64,000 bases of DNA from Microbacterium sp. SORGH_AS_0428 (GCF_031453615.1 NZ_JAVIZT010000001.1:1364001-1428000); one strand, 5' to 3'; shown: positions 1 through 8,687, numbered from the stretch's first letter. Notes: generated by a model from the letters alone, not told the origin. A program made the numbers and translations.

Positions 1-625
1 CGGGGTCGGCGCCGATCACAGTGACGCGACCCTGGGAGGCCTGCTTGAGGAAGCGGCCCGTGCCGCTGATGGTGCCGCCGGTGCCGATGCCCGCGACGAA
101 GTGGGTGACGGCGCCGTCGGTGTCGGCCCAGATCTCCGGCCCCGTGGTCTCGAAGTGTCCGCGCGGGCCGTTCTGGTTGGCGAACTGGTTCGGCTTGAAC
201 GCCCCGGGGATCTCTCGCGCCAGCCGGTCGGAGACGCTGTAGTACGAGTCCGGATGCTCGGGCGGAACGGAAGTGGGCGTCATCACGACCTCGGCGCCGT
301 AGGCCCGCAGCACCGCGACCTTCTCGCCGGCGAACTTGTCGGGGACGACGAAGATCATCCGGTAGCCGCGCTCGAGCGCGACCAGCGCCAGGCCGACGCC
401 GGTGTTGCCGCTGGTCGGCTCGACGATCGTGCCACCGGGCTGCAGCAGTCCGTCGCGTTCTGCGGCGTCGATGATGTTCTTCGCGATGCGGTCCTTGGCG
501 GAGCCACCGGGGTTGAAGTACTCGACCTTGGCGAGCACCGTCGCGGCGATGCCGTCGGTGACGCGGTTCAGTTTGACGAGGGGGGTGTTGCCGACGAGCG
601 CGGCGACGCTGGATGCGTAACGCAT
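1..625 (-). CDS. cbs: Cystathionine beta-synthase / cysteine synthase (3' end outside window)
   Basis: PLP-dependent beta-replacement enzyme. It condenses serine (or O-acetylserine) with homocysteine or sulfide in cytosolic transsulfuration. About 208 N-terminal residues are present and the gene runs off the left edge. Seen: GNTPLV near residue 12, the PLP-lysine motif GGSAKDRI, the substrate loop [27 protein letters not shown], and the phosphate loop [14 protein letters not shown]. From memory, the order and spacing match Mycobacterium Rv1077-type CBS more closely than CysK, especially the [15 protein letters not shown] block, so I favour CBS. The C-terminal CBS-pair domain that would settle this is not in view. 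The ATG start at 625 has no strong Shine-Dalgarno. The gene is divergent from the metQNI-type transporter, which fits a sulfur-assimilation neighbourhood. Confidence 0.85.
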   Translation of the reverse strand, partial: MRYASSVAALVGNTPLVKLNRVTDGIAATVLAKVEYFNPGGSAKDRIAKNIIDAAERDGLLQPGGTIVEPTSGNTGVGLALVALERGYRMIFVVPDKFAGEKVAVLRAYGAEVVMTPTSVPPEHPDSYYSVSDRLAREIPGAFKPNQFANQNGPRGHFETTGPEIWADTDGAVTHFVAGIGTGGTISGTGRFLKQASQGRVTVIGADP

Positions 626-843
626 GGAGGTGTCCCTGGGTGCGGCGGGGCCCGGCTGCGGGGAGCCCGCGGGTTGTCGGAGGTTATCGGTGAGGGTGCG
701 CGAGAGGGCGCACGGGATCACTCAGCGACAACAACGACAGGTAAGCACAGTGCGACCCTACCAGAGCCCGCGCACCGCTCGCTCCCCGCATCCGCCCGCG
801 TCCGTGACGGGATGTGACGATGCGCGACGAGGTGTGACGGCTC

Positions 844-940
844 GGATCGGATGCCGCCGACCCGGTGTGGCGCAATGGGGCATCGCGATCCACGGGTCGC
901 CCCGCACAGCACACCGAGCCCTGCGCCACCGGCGCAAGGG
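844..940 (+). promoter_or_regulatory. Candidate structured 5' leader of the metQNI-type operon
   Basis: The leader of metQ can fold strongly. Bases 844-855 pair with 879-891 in a 12-bp stem with one bulged G at 885. Within its loop, 858-863 (CGACCC) is exactly complementary to 894-899 (GGGTCG) just downstream. Only two bases separate the stem from that partner, so the two helices are more likely alternative states than a simultaneous pseudoknot. A third hairpin, 919-927 with 931-940 (one bulged A, ACC loop), ends eight bases before the AAGGAG Shine-Dalgarno. The core of SAM-I/IV, SAM-II or SAH riboswitches is not recognisable. Mutually exclusive helices ahead of a methionine-type importer suggest an RNA switch; this is inference. 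Confidence 0.4.
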
Positions 941-960
941 CCAGAGCAAGGAGACACCCC

Positions 961-1941
961 ATGTCCGAGAAGCCGTCCGAATCCCCCGACCTGCGAACGA
1001 CCCTCGACGCCTCGCGCAGGCGTCGGCGCACCACCTGGCTGAGCGTCGCGGCCATCGCCGTCGTGGCCGTCATCGTCGGCGTCGTCGCGATCGTCGCGAA
1101 CCTCACCCGCTCCGACGAGCCGGCCGCCGCCGCGGGCGGCGACGAGCGTCTCGCCCTGCGCATCGCCGTCAGCGAGGACTCCGACTTCCAGAGCGCCGTC
1201 GCCGACATCGCCGCGGAGAAGGGACTCGACGTGACCTGGGTCAACGTCGACGACTGGGTGCTGCCGAACACGGAGCTCGCCGCCGGGACGGTCGACGGCA
1301 ACGCGTTCCAGCACATCCTCTACCTCTCCAACTTCAACGCCCAGAACGACGAGGACCTGACGCCGGTCTTCTCGACGGTCATCACCCAGTGGGGCATCTT
1401 CTCCGCGACCCTCGGCGACACCGACGAGATCCCCGACGGCGGGCGCATCGCCATCCCCGACGACCCCTCCAACGGCGGTCGCGCACTCGGCATCCTGGCC
1501 TCGGCGGGCCTCATCGAGCTGAGCAAGGATGCGGGCGACTTCCCCTCGGTCGACGACGTCACCGCCAACCCGAAGAACCTGGAGTTCGTGCCGATCGCGG
1601 CGACCACCATCCCGCAGCAGTTCGACGATCCCAGCCTGTCCGCGGTCGTGGTCGGTCTGTCGTACTTCGACCCGTCGCAGGGGATCACCGCGGACAAGGC
1701 CCTGTACCTCGACGACTCGCTCGATGAGAAGAACCTTCCCTACATCAACGTCGTCGCCAGCCGTGCCGACAACGCGGACGACCCGGCGTGGAAGGTCCTC
1801 GAGGAGGCGTACGCCGACCCGCGCGCGGCCGCCGCGCTCGAGAAGGAGGACAAGGGCGCGACGGTGCTCGTGCAGATCCCCGTCGACACCCTGCGCACGA
1901 AGCTCGCCGACCTCGAGAAGTCCGCGGCCGCCAACGGCTGA
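961..1941 (+). CDS. metQ: MetQ-family (NlpA/YaeC) substrate-binding protein with N-terminal membrane anchor
   Basis: Extracytoplasmic binding component of a methionine-type ABC importer, 326 aa, started by ATG with AAGGAG upstream. A basic stretch (RRRRR near residue 20) precedes one hydrophobic helix (about residues 25-47), then the NlpA fold follows (RIAVSEDSDF, a binding region around NAFQHILYL, GGRIAIPDDPSNGGRALGIL). There is no cysteine lipobox, whereas most Gram-positive MetQ proteins are lipoproteins, so this one probably stays anchored by an uncleaved helix or is released by another peptidase. metN, metI and oxygenase genes follow. The substrate may be methionine or, from the context, another organosulfur compound. 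Confidence 0.85.
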   Translation: MSEKPSESPDLRTTLDASRRRRRTTWLSVAAIAVVAVIVGVVAIVANLTRSDEPAAAAGGDERLALRIAVSEDSDFQSAVADIAAEKGLDVTWVNVDDWVLPNTELAAGTVDGNAFQHILYLSNFNAQNDEDLTPVFSTVITQWGIFSATLGDTDEIPDGGRIAIPDDPSNGGRALGILASAGLIELSKDAGDFPSVDDVTANPKNLEFVPIAATTIPQQFDDPSLSAVVVGLSYFDPSQGITADKALYLDDSLDEKNLPYINVVASRADNADDPAWKVLEEAYADPRAAAALEKEDKGATVLVQIPVDTLRTKLADLEKSAAANG

Positions 1942-1962
1942 TCCGCCTCTGCGCGCGCTGCA

Positions 1963-2001
1963 CTCGCTCGGCGACCGACAAGACCCCGGTCGCCGAGCGA
2001 G
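1963..2001. repeat. Perfect 15-bp inverted repeat between metQ and metN (REP-like or intercistronic hairpin)
   Basis: CTCGCTCGGCGACCG (1963-1977) is perfectly complementary to 1987-2001, with a 9-base loop. It lies inside the 110-bp metQ-metN gap and no T-run follows. It could be an mRNA-stabilising or attenuating hairpin that keeps binding-protein mRNA above transporter mRNA, or a dispersed intergenic palindrome. The downstream tail (GCGTAGCGAGACGAGA) resembles repeats I associate with Microbacteriaceae intergenic regions. No second full copy was noticed in this window. Confidence 0.6.
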
Positions 2002-2051
2002 GCCGCGTAGCGAGACGAGACGAGAGCACCCGATCCACTGCCTGGAGGAGC

Positions 2052-3086
2052 ATGAGCACCGCCGTCCGCTTCGAGCACGTCTCGAAGACCTTCACCACAG
2101 CCCGCGGGCGCACCCTCGCCGCGCTCGACGACGTGAACCTCGCCGTCGATGCCGGCGACATCTACGGCATCGTCGGCTACTCCGGCGCCGGCAAGTCCAC
2201 GCTTCTGCGCACCGTCAATGCGCTGGAGCGCCCCACGAGCGGGCGGGTGTTCGTGGGCGACAGCGAGATCACGGCGCTCGACGCGGCGGGACTCCGCCGC
2301 GCCCGCCAGCGGATCGGCATGATCTTCCAGCAGTTCAACCTGCTGCGCTCACGCACCGTGTACAAGAACATCGCGTACCCGCTCCGGCTCGCGGGCGTCT
2401 CCGAGAGCGACACGATCGACCGGGTGGCCGAGCTGCTCGAGTTCGTCGGCCTGTCCGACAAGGCGCTCCAGTACCCCTCGCAGCTCTCGGGCGGGCAGAA
2501 GCAGCGCGTGGGCATCGCCCGCGCGCTCGCGAATCGACCCGATGTGCTCATCAGCGATGAGGCCACGAGCGCGCTGGATCCGCAGACGACAGGAGAGGTG
2601 CTGGATCTGCTCCGCCGCGTGCACGCGGAGTACGGCATCACGATCCTCGTCGTCACCCACGAGATGGAGGTGATCCGCGACGTCTGCAACCGCGTCGCCG
2701 TCATGCAGGAGGGCCGGGTCGTCGAACAGGGCAGTGTCTACGACGTGTTCGCGCATCCGCAGCACCCGACCTCCCGGCGCTTCGTGTCGTCCGTGCTCCA
2801 CCATCTGCCCTCGGCGGAGACCGTCCGCCGCATCCGCACGGTGCACACCGGACGCCTCGTGCAGCTGCACATCGAGAACCGGGAGTCCAACGACCCGTTC
2901 CTCTCGCGCATCTCGCGCGCGCACGACGTGGACGTGAACGTCGTCTACGGGGGTGTCGACGAGCTGCAGGCACGGCTGTTCGGCAGCCTGACGGTCGAGC
3001 TGCTCGGCACCGACGAGAACGTGGCTCGTGCGCTCGCCGATCTGCGGGACGCGGCCGTGATCACCGAGTTGAACGGAGCACACTGA
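2052..3086 (+). CDS. metN: MetN-type ABC importer ATPase
   Basis: Cytoplasmic ATPase of the methionine-type importer, 344 aa. Walker A GYSGAGKST lies at residues 42-50, the signature LSGGQ at 145-149, Walker B LISDEATSALD around 166-176, and the H-loop in VVTHEME. After the ATPase domain come about 100 residues matching the NIL regulatory domain, which in MetN binds methionine and causes trans-inhibition. The ATG at 2052 has GGAGGAG upstream. Its stop overlaps the start of metI (ATGA), so the two are translationally coupled. Confidence 0.93.
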   Translation: MSTAVRFEHVSKTFTTARGRTLAALDDVNLAVDAGDIYGIVGYSGAGKSTLLRTVNALERPTSGRVFVGDSEITALDAAGLRRARQRIGMIFQQFNLLRSRTVYKNIAYPLRLAGVSESDTIDRVAELLEFVGLSDKALQYPSQLSGGQKQRVGIARALANRPDVLISDEATSALDPQTTGEVLDLLRRVHAEYGITILVVTHEMEVIRDVCNRVAVMQEGRVVEQGSVYDVFAHPQHPTSRRFVSSVLHHLPSAETVRRIRTVHTGRLVQLHIENRESNDPFLSRISRAHDVDVNVVYGGVDELQARLFGSLTVELLGTDENVARALADLRDAAVITELNGAH

Positions 3087-3748
3087 TGGATACCGCCTAC
3101 CTGGACGCCCTGCTCCCGCGCATCGGCCGGGCGCTGTTCGAGACCCTGCTCATGGTGACGATCTCTTTCACCCTGGCCACGATCCTCGGGCTCGGCCTGG
3201 GTCTGCTCCTGTACGCGACGCGGCCGGGCAATCTGCTCGCCAACCGGGTCGTGTTCGGCGGGCTGAACCTCGTCATCAACATCGTGCGACCGGTGCCGTT
3301 CATCATCCTCGCCGTGTCGATCATCCCCCTCACACGCTTGCTGATCGGCACGAGCATCGGGCCGCTCGCGGCCACCGTGCCGATCACGATCGTCGCTTCC
3401 ATGGCCATCGCCCGCATCGTCGAGTCGAACCTCGTCGCGGTCGATCCGGGCTCCATCGAAGCGGCCGTCGCGATGGGGGCGAGCCCGGCCCGTGTGCTCT
3501 TCACGGTCGTGCTCCCCGAATCCCTCGGACCGCTGACGCTGGGACTGACCTACATCGTCGTCGCGCTCGTCGACACGACGGCCGTCGCCGGCGCAATCGG
3601 CGGCGGCGGCCTCGGCGACCTCGCACTCAAGTACGGCTATCAGCGCTTCGACTGGTTCGTCGTGCTCGTGATCGTCGTCGTCCTGATCGTCCTCGTCCAG
3701 GCCGCCCAGTTGCTCGGCAACCGGGTCTCGCGAAAGGTGATGCACTGA
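3086..3748 (+). CDS. metI: MetI-type ABC importer permease
   Basis: Integral membrane subunit of the importer, 220 aa, the normal MetI length, with about five to six hydrophobic helices. The EAA loop that contacts the ATPase is visible (EAAVAMGASPARVLF near residues 130-145), followed by the GAIGGGGLGDLALKYGY block typical of MetI. The start overlaps the metN stop by 1 base (ATG within TGATG). Its own stop overlaps the start of the next gene, an acyl-CoA-dehydrogenase-like enzyme, so the enzyme is made from the same transcript as the transporter. That is the main reason to link this importer to organosulfur catabolism rather than to methionine alone. Confidence 0.92.
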   Translation: MDTAYLDALLPRIGRALFETLLMVTISFTLATILGLGLGLLLYATRPGNLLANRVVFGGLNLVINIVRPVPFIILAVSIIPLTRLLIGTSIGPLAATVPITIVASMAIARIVESNLVAVDPGSIEAAVAMGASPARVLFTVVLPESLGPLTLGLTYIVVALVDTTAVAGAIGGGGLGDLALKYGYQRFDWFVVLVIVVVLIVLVQAAQLLGNRVSRKVMH

Positions 3749-4935
3749 TGACCGACGCATGGGACGACCTGCTCGTGAGATGGCGCGCGGGCGCCGCGGA
3801 GCGAGAGCGCGAGCGGGATCTCCCGTTCGCGGCCGTCGACGAGCTGCGGGCGCAGCGCTTCGGCGCCCTCCGCCTGCCGCGGACCGTCGGCGGCGCCGAC
3901 GCCTCGCTGGTCGATGTGCTCGCGCGCATCGTCGAGCTCGCCGAGGTCGACTCGAACCTCGCGCACATCTGGCGCGGGCACATCGCCTTCGTCGAGCAGC
4001 TGCGCTGGGACGGCTGGCACACGGACGCCGCCGCGCGCTGGCTCCCGCGTCTGGCCGCGGGGGATGTCGTGGGAAACGCGTTCAGCGAACGCCAGGAGAC
4101 GGCGCAGCTGACCACCCGGCTCACCGACACCGGCCATGGCGGCCTGCGGGTGACGGGCACCAAGCACTACACGACGGGCTCCCTCTATGCCGATTGGGTC
4201 CACGTGGCGGCCGTCGACCGATCCGGCGAGCGCGTCGCGCTGGCGGTGCGCTCCGATGCACCCGGTGTGAGCATCGCCGACGACTGGGACGGATTCGGGC
4301 AGCCGCTGACCGCCTCCGGCACGACGATCCTGGATGCGGTGGCGGTCGATCCCGGCGACGTGTTCCCTCTGGGCGGGCACGACGAGGATCGTCACCGCGT
4401 CATCGGTGGCGTCTATCAGCTGACCCTTCTGGCCGTGATCGCGGGGATCGCCCGCAGGGCCGTCGCCGACACCGTGGCCTTCGTGCGTCCGCGCCGACGC
4501 ACCTTCGGCTTCGCGGGCGAGACGCGGCCCGTCGACGACCCGCTCGTGCAGGTCGTCGTAGGTGAGATCAGCGCCGCGGCGTCCGCCGCACGGCGGATCG
4601 TGCTCGGCGTTGCGGCAGATCTGGATGCCGCCGCGGCGGCCCATGACGGCGCCGCGCTGCGCGACGTCGAGCTGGAGGTGTACCGCGCACAGCAGACGGT
4701 CATCGAGCTCGTGCTGGCCGCCACCAGCCGCCTGTTCGAGGTCGGCGGCGCGAGCGCGACCTCGCGGACGCTGGGTCTGGATCGGCACTGGCGCAATGTC
4801 CGCACGATCGCCTCCCACAACCCCGTCCTCCAGCGGGTGCGTGCTGTCGGGCGGTTCGAGCTGGACGGGACGCATCCGGTCTGGCAGGCGCCCGGCGCGC
4901 CGACCGGCATCCCTGCGACGGGTTCGGTCGCATGA
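3748..4935 (+). CDS. SfnB/DszC-like flavin-dependent monooxygenase (acyl-CoA dehydrogenase fold)
   Basis: 395-aa flavoprotein of the acyl-CoA dehydrogenase superfamily, in the branch that uses reduced flavin to oxygenate sulfur compounds (DszC, SfnB and relatives). N-terminal helical domain about 1-105, middle beta domain with GTKHYTTGSLYADWV and DWDGFGQPLTASGTT, and C-terminal helical bundle ending in LFEVGGASATSRTLGLDRHWRN-like sequence (residues about 330-352), whose Arg/His/Trp pattern is characteristic of DszC-type members. The catalytic glutamate of true acyl-CoA dehydrogenases is not apparent. The gene is coupled to metI upstream and overlaps a second paralogue downstream. A partner flavin reductase is expected but not seen nearby. 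The exact substrate cannot be read from sequence. Confidence 0.75.
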   Translation: MTDAWDDLLVRWRAGAAERERERDLPFAAVDELRAQRFGALRLPRTVGGADASLVDVLARIVELAEVDSNLAHIWRGHIAFVEQLRWDGWHTDAAARWLPRLAAGDVVGNAFSERQETAQLTTRLTDTGHGGLRVTGTKHYTTGSLYADWVHVAAVDRSGERVALAVRSDAPGVSIADDWDGFGQPLTASGTTILDAVAVDPGDVFPLGGHDEDRHRVIGGVYQLTLLAVIAGIARRAVADTVAFVRPRRRTFGFAGETRPVDDPLVQVVVGEISAAASAARRIVLGVAADLDAAAAAHDGAALRDVELEVYRAQQTVIELVLAATSRLFEVGGASATSRTLGLDRHWRNVRTIASHNPVLQRVRAVGRFELDGTHPVWQAPGAPTGIPATGSVA

Positions 4936-6123
4936 GCGTCGACGCGACCGTTCTGGTGCGCGAGTTCGGCGCGGTCTTCGACGCCGTCGGACAGGAAGCC
5001 GTCGCGCGGGAACGGGGGCGGCGCCTACCGCACGCCGAGGTCGAGGCGCTGCGTGAGGCTGGTTTCACCCGCGTGACGCTTCCCGTCGCCCTCGGCGGGC
5101 GCGGAGCGGGGCCGTCGCAGCTGTTCGAGCTGCTGGCGGAGCTCGCCCGCCGCGACCCGAACCTGGCGCAGCTGCTGCGTTCGCACTTCGCCTTCGTCGA
5201 CAGGACACTGCTCTCACCGCCGGGCGCACGCCGGGACCGCCTGCTGGCGCGGATCGCCGCGGGAGCGATCCACGGCAACGCGACGTTCGAGCGGGGCCCT
5301 GCCTCGGTCGGCCACGTCGCGACAGCCGTCACCCGCGACGGACGCGGCCTGCGTCTGGACGGGCGGAAGTTCTACTCGACCGGCACGTTGTTCGCCGACA
5401 CGGTCGGCGTCCTCGCCGAGTACGAGGGCGAGCAGGTGAGTGTGATGCTCGACACCACCGCTGCCGGCGTCGAGCGCGTCGACGACTGGCGGGGGTTCGG
5501 CCAAGCGCCTCACCGGCAGCGGCACGACGATCTTCCGCGACGTGCGCATCGAGGAGGACGACATCATCGCGCGGGAGCAGGGGCGCGTGAGCCACGCCGG
5601 CGCGTTCGTGCAGCTCGTGCTGCTCGCCGCCGCCGCAGGGATCGGCCGCGCGGTGCTCGACGACGCGAGCGCCTACGTTCGCACGCGCACTCGCGGATTC
5701 AGCCACGGGGCCGCCCGGAGGGCGCAGGACGATCCGCTCGTGCAGGAGGTGGTCGGCGACATCGCCGCGTCCTCCTTCGCTGCCGACGCCGCGTTGGCTG
5801 CCGCGTCCGCCGCCCTCGACGCCTCGACCGACGCCGTGCTGTCGGGCGACGACGAACGCGCCCGCCCCGCGGTCGCCGCGGCGGATCGAGCCGTGACCGC
5901 AGCGCAACTGGTGATCCTCCCCGCCGTCCTGGAGGCCGCGAACCACCTGTTCGAAGTCGGCGGTGCGAGCGCGCTGGATGCCGACCGGGCTCTGGATCGC
6001 CACTGGCGCAACGCACGTACGCTCGCCTCGCACAATCCCCTCCGGTTCAAAGCCCGCGCGCTCGGCGAGCACGAGCTGACCGGCACACCGCTCGCCTCCT
6101 GGTGGACGGTCGGAGAGACCTGA
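4932..6123 (+). pseudogene. Second SfnB/DszC-like monooxygenase, interrupted by a +1 frameshift
   Basis: Tandem paralogue of the preceding gene; its ATG overlaps the preceding stop by 4 bases. The first 191 codons end normally at DDWRGFGQ. Family sequence then continues only in the next frame (RLTGSGTTIFRDVRIEEDD and onward to WWTVGET). One extra A in CCAAGCG at 5502-5504, where CCAGCG would restore the frame, explains the break. Repaired, the protein is about 396 aa, the same size as its neighbour, and keeps the LFEVGGASA...DRHWRN block. No slippery heptamer supports programmed shifting. It is either a recent pseudogene or a sequencing error. If real, the first 191 codons encode no C-terminal bundle and the product should be inactive. 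Confidence 0.8.
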
Positions 6124-6224
6124 ACCGATCCGGGCGTTCTCGTCTGTCGTGTCCCCCTGCAGACGAGAGCCGTGTCCGATAAACGACGACGCCCCCCGCC
6201 GAGAACCCGACCCGAGAGAGATCC

Positions 6225-7568
6225 ATGCCCGAGCCCAAGAAGCTCATCCTCAACCTGTTCGAGATGAACACCGTCAGTCACATCACGCACGGGCTCTGGC
6301 GTCTGCCCGGCAACAACCGGCACCGCCACGGCGAGATCTCGTACTGGCAGGAGCTCGCCCAGCTCGCCGAGGACGGCGGGTTCGATGCGGTCTTCCTCGC
6401 CGATGTCGTGGGCGCCTACGACGTGTTCCGCGGTGGCCCTGAGACGGCGGTCCGCGAGGGGCTGCAGATCCCCTCGCACGACCCGCTGCTCGTCGTGCCA
6501 CTCATGGCTGCGGTGACCAGCCGGCTGGGTTTCGGCGTGACCTTCTCCACGAGTTACGAGCCGCCGTTCACCTTCGCACGACGAATGTCGACACTCGACG
6601 CGCTGACACGGGGGCGCATGGGATGGAACATCGTGACGTCCTACCTGCCCAACGCCGCGCGCAACTTCGGCCTGGACGAGCAGATCCCGCACGACGAGCG
6701 GTACCGGATCGCCGATGAGTTCCTCTCGGTCGTCTACGCCCTGTGGGAGCGCTCGTGGGACGAGGGCGCCGTCGTGTTCGACGCGGAGGGCGCTCTCGTG
6801 ACGGACCCGGCGAAGGTGCATTACATCGACTTCGTCGGGGAGAGGTTCCGCGTCGCGGGCCCGCACCTCGTCGAGCCGACACCGCAGCGCACCCCGGTGC
6901 TGTTCCAGGCCACGGGCTCGCCCGCAGGGATCGCCCTCGCGGGCCGCCATGCCGAGGCGGTCTTCACCGGCGGCAAGAGCGCCGACGATTTCCGGCGCAA
7001 CAGGGCCAGGATGCGGGAGGCCGCGGCCGCTGCGGGCCGCTCCCCCGACGATCTCCGCTTCCTCGTGCAGGCGGGCATCGTCGTGGGGCGGACCGAGGCG
7101 GAGGCGGCGCGGAAGTGGGAGACCTACCGCCGGTTCACGAGTCTCGACGGCATCCTCGCGCACGCTGGCGTAGCCCTCGACCTGACGGCGTTCGACGGAT
7201 ACCTGACGGTCGCGGAGGCGGCGGCGCTGGCGGGCGTGGACGTCGACGGACTGGGCCTCGCCCCCGAGCGGACGGTCGCCGACACCCTCGAGGGGTTCCG
7301 GCGCAGCCGCGAGGATCGATACTTCGTGGTGGGCACCCCCGGAGTCGTGGCCGACGAGATCGAACGGTGGCTCGACGAGGACGGCATCGACGGGATCAAC
7401 CTGCGGCAGTATCACTCCTTCGACACGCTCAGGGACGTCGCGGAGCTCGTCGTTCCAGAGCTCCGCCGGCGCGGCCGGCTCCGCGACGAGGACGAGGCCA
7501 CCACGCTGCGCGGACGTCTCTTCGGCGCAGGCCCCTACCTCCCCGACGCCCACCCCGCCCGTCGCTGA
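6225..7568 (+). CDS. NtaA/SnaA/DszA-family FMN-dependent monooxygenase
   Basis: 447-aa luciferase-like (LLM) enzyme of the DszA/NtaA/DmoA group, which uses FMNH2 and O2 to cleave C-S or C-N bonds. Seen: the N-terminal LILNLFEMNTVSHITHGLWR, the FLADVVGAYDVFRGG loop, SYEPPFTFARRMSTLDALT, GRMGWNIVTSYLPNAARNFG, FQATGSPAGIALAGRHAEAVF and the C-terminal GTPGVVADEIERWLDEDGIDGINL. Length and block order are typical. It lies 101 bp after the DszC-like pair on the same strand. DszC-like plus DszA-like activity would oxidise a sulfur atom and then split the adjacent C-S bond; dimethylsulfide-type substrates are also possible. Confidence 0.82.
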   Translation: MPEPKKLILNLFEMNTVSHITHGLWRLPGNNRHRHGEISYWQELAQLAEDGGFDAVFLADVVGAYDVFRGGPETAVREGLQIPSHDPLLVVPLMAAVTSRLGFGVTFSTSYEPPFTFARRMSTLDALTRGRMGWNIVTSYLPNAARNFGLDEQIPHDERYRIADEFLSVVYALWERSWDEGAVVFDAEGALVTDPAKVHYIDFVGERFRVAGPHLVEPTPQRTPVLFQATGSPAGIALAGRHAEAVFTGGKSADDFRRNRARMREAAAAAGRSPDDLRFLVQAGIVVGRTEAEAARKWETYRRFTSLDGILAHAGVALDLTAFDGYLTVAEAAALAGVDVDGLGLAPERTVADTLEGFRRSREDRYFVVGTPGVVADEIERWLDEDGIDGINLRQYHSFDTLRDVAELVVPELRRRGRLRDEDEATTLRGRLFGAGPYLPDAHPARR

Positions 7569-7580
7569 TCCCGCGCCGCC

Positions 7581-7670
7581 CGCCTCTCGCCGGGGCGCCC
7601 CTCCCCTGCGGGAGCCGAAGCCTGCGCGTGAACCCGGGCACGCGTGTCTCAACCGTTCACGCGAGAGGCG
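7581..7670. terminator. Nested inverted repeats between convergent genes (candidate bidirectional terminator)
   Basis: CGCCTCTCGC (7581-7590) and GCGAGAGGCG (7661-7670) are perfect 10-bp arms. Inside them GCGTGAAC (7626-7633) pairs with GTTCACGC (7655-7662). The element sits between the convergent monooxygenase and sulfurtransferase genes. No U-run is visible, so a termination role is an inference from position. Confidence 0.4.
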
Positions 7671-7678
7671 GAGCAGGC

Positions 7679-8542
7679 TCAGCGGGCGAAGACGTCACCC
7701 CAGGGCGTGGGGCCGACGGCGATCGGCCGTCCGGGCGTGCGCGACCAGCGGCTCCAGCCGCCGGGGAACACCCGCGCGTCGATGCCCGCCGCGGCGAGCG
7801 CGAGCGCGCTGTGGGCGGCAGCGATCCCCGACCCGCAGGCCAGGACGATCCCGGCGGACGCGTCGACACCCGCATCCGCGAGCGTGCGGTGGATCTCCGC
7901 GGCCGGTCGCAGCCGCCCGTCGGCCTGCATGTGGGCGAGGGTGGGCACGTTGATCGCGCCGGGGATGTGGCCGGCCGCGGGATCGGCGGTGGGAGCGACA
8001 CCGCGGTAGTGCTGCGGCGCACGCGCGTCGATGAGGGCGCCGTGCTGCGGGGCGCCGGCGGCCGTCTCGATCGACGCGATCCCCGGGTCGGCGTCGGCGA
8101 GCACGATGTTCCCGGGCTCCGGCCGCACATCGCCGCCCTCCAACAGACCGCCGGATGCGATCCAGGCGCGAAGTCCCCCATCGAGCACGCGCACGTCGAC
8201 GCCTCGGCGACGCAGCAGCCACCATGCCCGGGCCGCAGCCACGCCGTCGTTGTCGTCGTACGCCACGACGAGATCCCCCGCATCCAGACCCCACGCCCGA
8301 GCCGAATGCTCCAGGTCGGCGAGCGTGGGGAGCGGATGCCGGCCCTCCTCCGGGTGTCCGGGACGGGCGAGCTCGCGTTCGAGATCGACGTAGACGGCAC
8401 CCGGCAGATGCCCCGCGAGGTAGGCGGGGCGCCCCTCCGGCAGATCGAGCCGCCAGCGCACGTCGAGCAGCCGCACGGGACGTCGTGCAGCGGCGAGTAC
8501 GCGGCGCAGCTCGTGGGTGTCGATGACGGGTGGCGACGTCAT
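7679..8542 (-). CDS. sseA: 3-Mercaptopyruvate/thiosulfate sulfurtransferase (two rhodanese domains)
   Basis: 287 aa with two rhodanese domains: an inactive N-terminal one (about 5-130) and an active C-terminal one (about 155-287). The active-site loop is CGSGIAA with Cys236. CG-S-G loops are typical of mercaptopyruvate sulfurtransferases, while CRKGVT is typical of thiosulfate-specific enzymes. Other visible blocks are LLDVRWRLDLPEGR, GHLPGAVYVDL, DGGLRAW and GHIPGAINVP. It transfers sulfane sulfur to thiol or cyanide acceptors in the cytosol. An in-frame upstream start at 8566 exists; 8542 (MTSPP) fits the family N-terminus better. It is convergent with the monooxygenase operon and extends the sulfur theme. 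Confidence 0.85.
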   Translation of the reverse strand: MTSPPVIDTHELRRVLAAARRPVRLLDVRWRLDLPEGRPAYLAGHLPGAVYVDLERELARPGHPEEGRHPLPTLADLEHSARAWGLDAGDLVVAYDDNDGVAAARAWWLLRRRGVDVRVLDGGLRAWIASGGLLEGGDVRPEPGNIVLADADPGIASIETAAGAPQHGALIDARAPQHYRGVAPTADPAAGHIPGAINVPTLAHMQADGRLRPAAEIHRTLADAGVDASAGIVLACGSGIAAAHSALALAAAGIDARVFPGGWSRWSRTPGRPIAVGPTPWGDVFAR

Positions 8543-8687
8543 ACCGCGAGCCTGCCCGGCCGGCATCCGGCGTTCACGGCCCGTCGCAACAGCGCGTCAC
8601 CGGACGTCACACCCCGTCACAGACCCCCGACCCCGTCTCGCCACCGGGGCTTGGAGGGGGGACGACGGAGACGTCGACACGCACAGT

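Noticed and set aside
844..940. Identity as a known SAM-I, SAM-IV, SAM-II or SAH riboswitch
   Set aside because: The conserved core words of those classes (such as the GCAACC region of SAM-I/IV) are not present, so only an unclassified structured leader is claimed.
5490..5550. Programmed ribosomal frameshift in the second DszC-like gene
   Set aside because: There is no slippery heptamer, internal Shine-Dalgarno or downstream pseudoknot. A single inserted A explains the break more simply.
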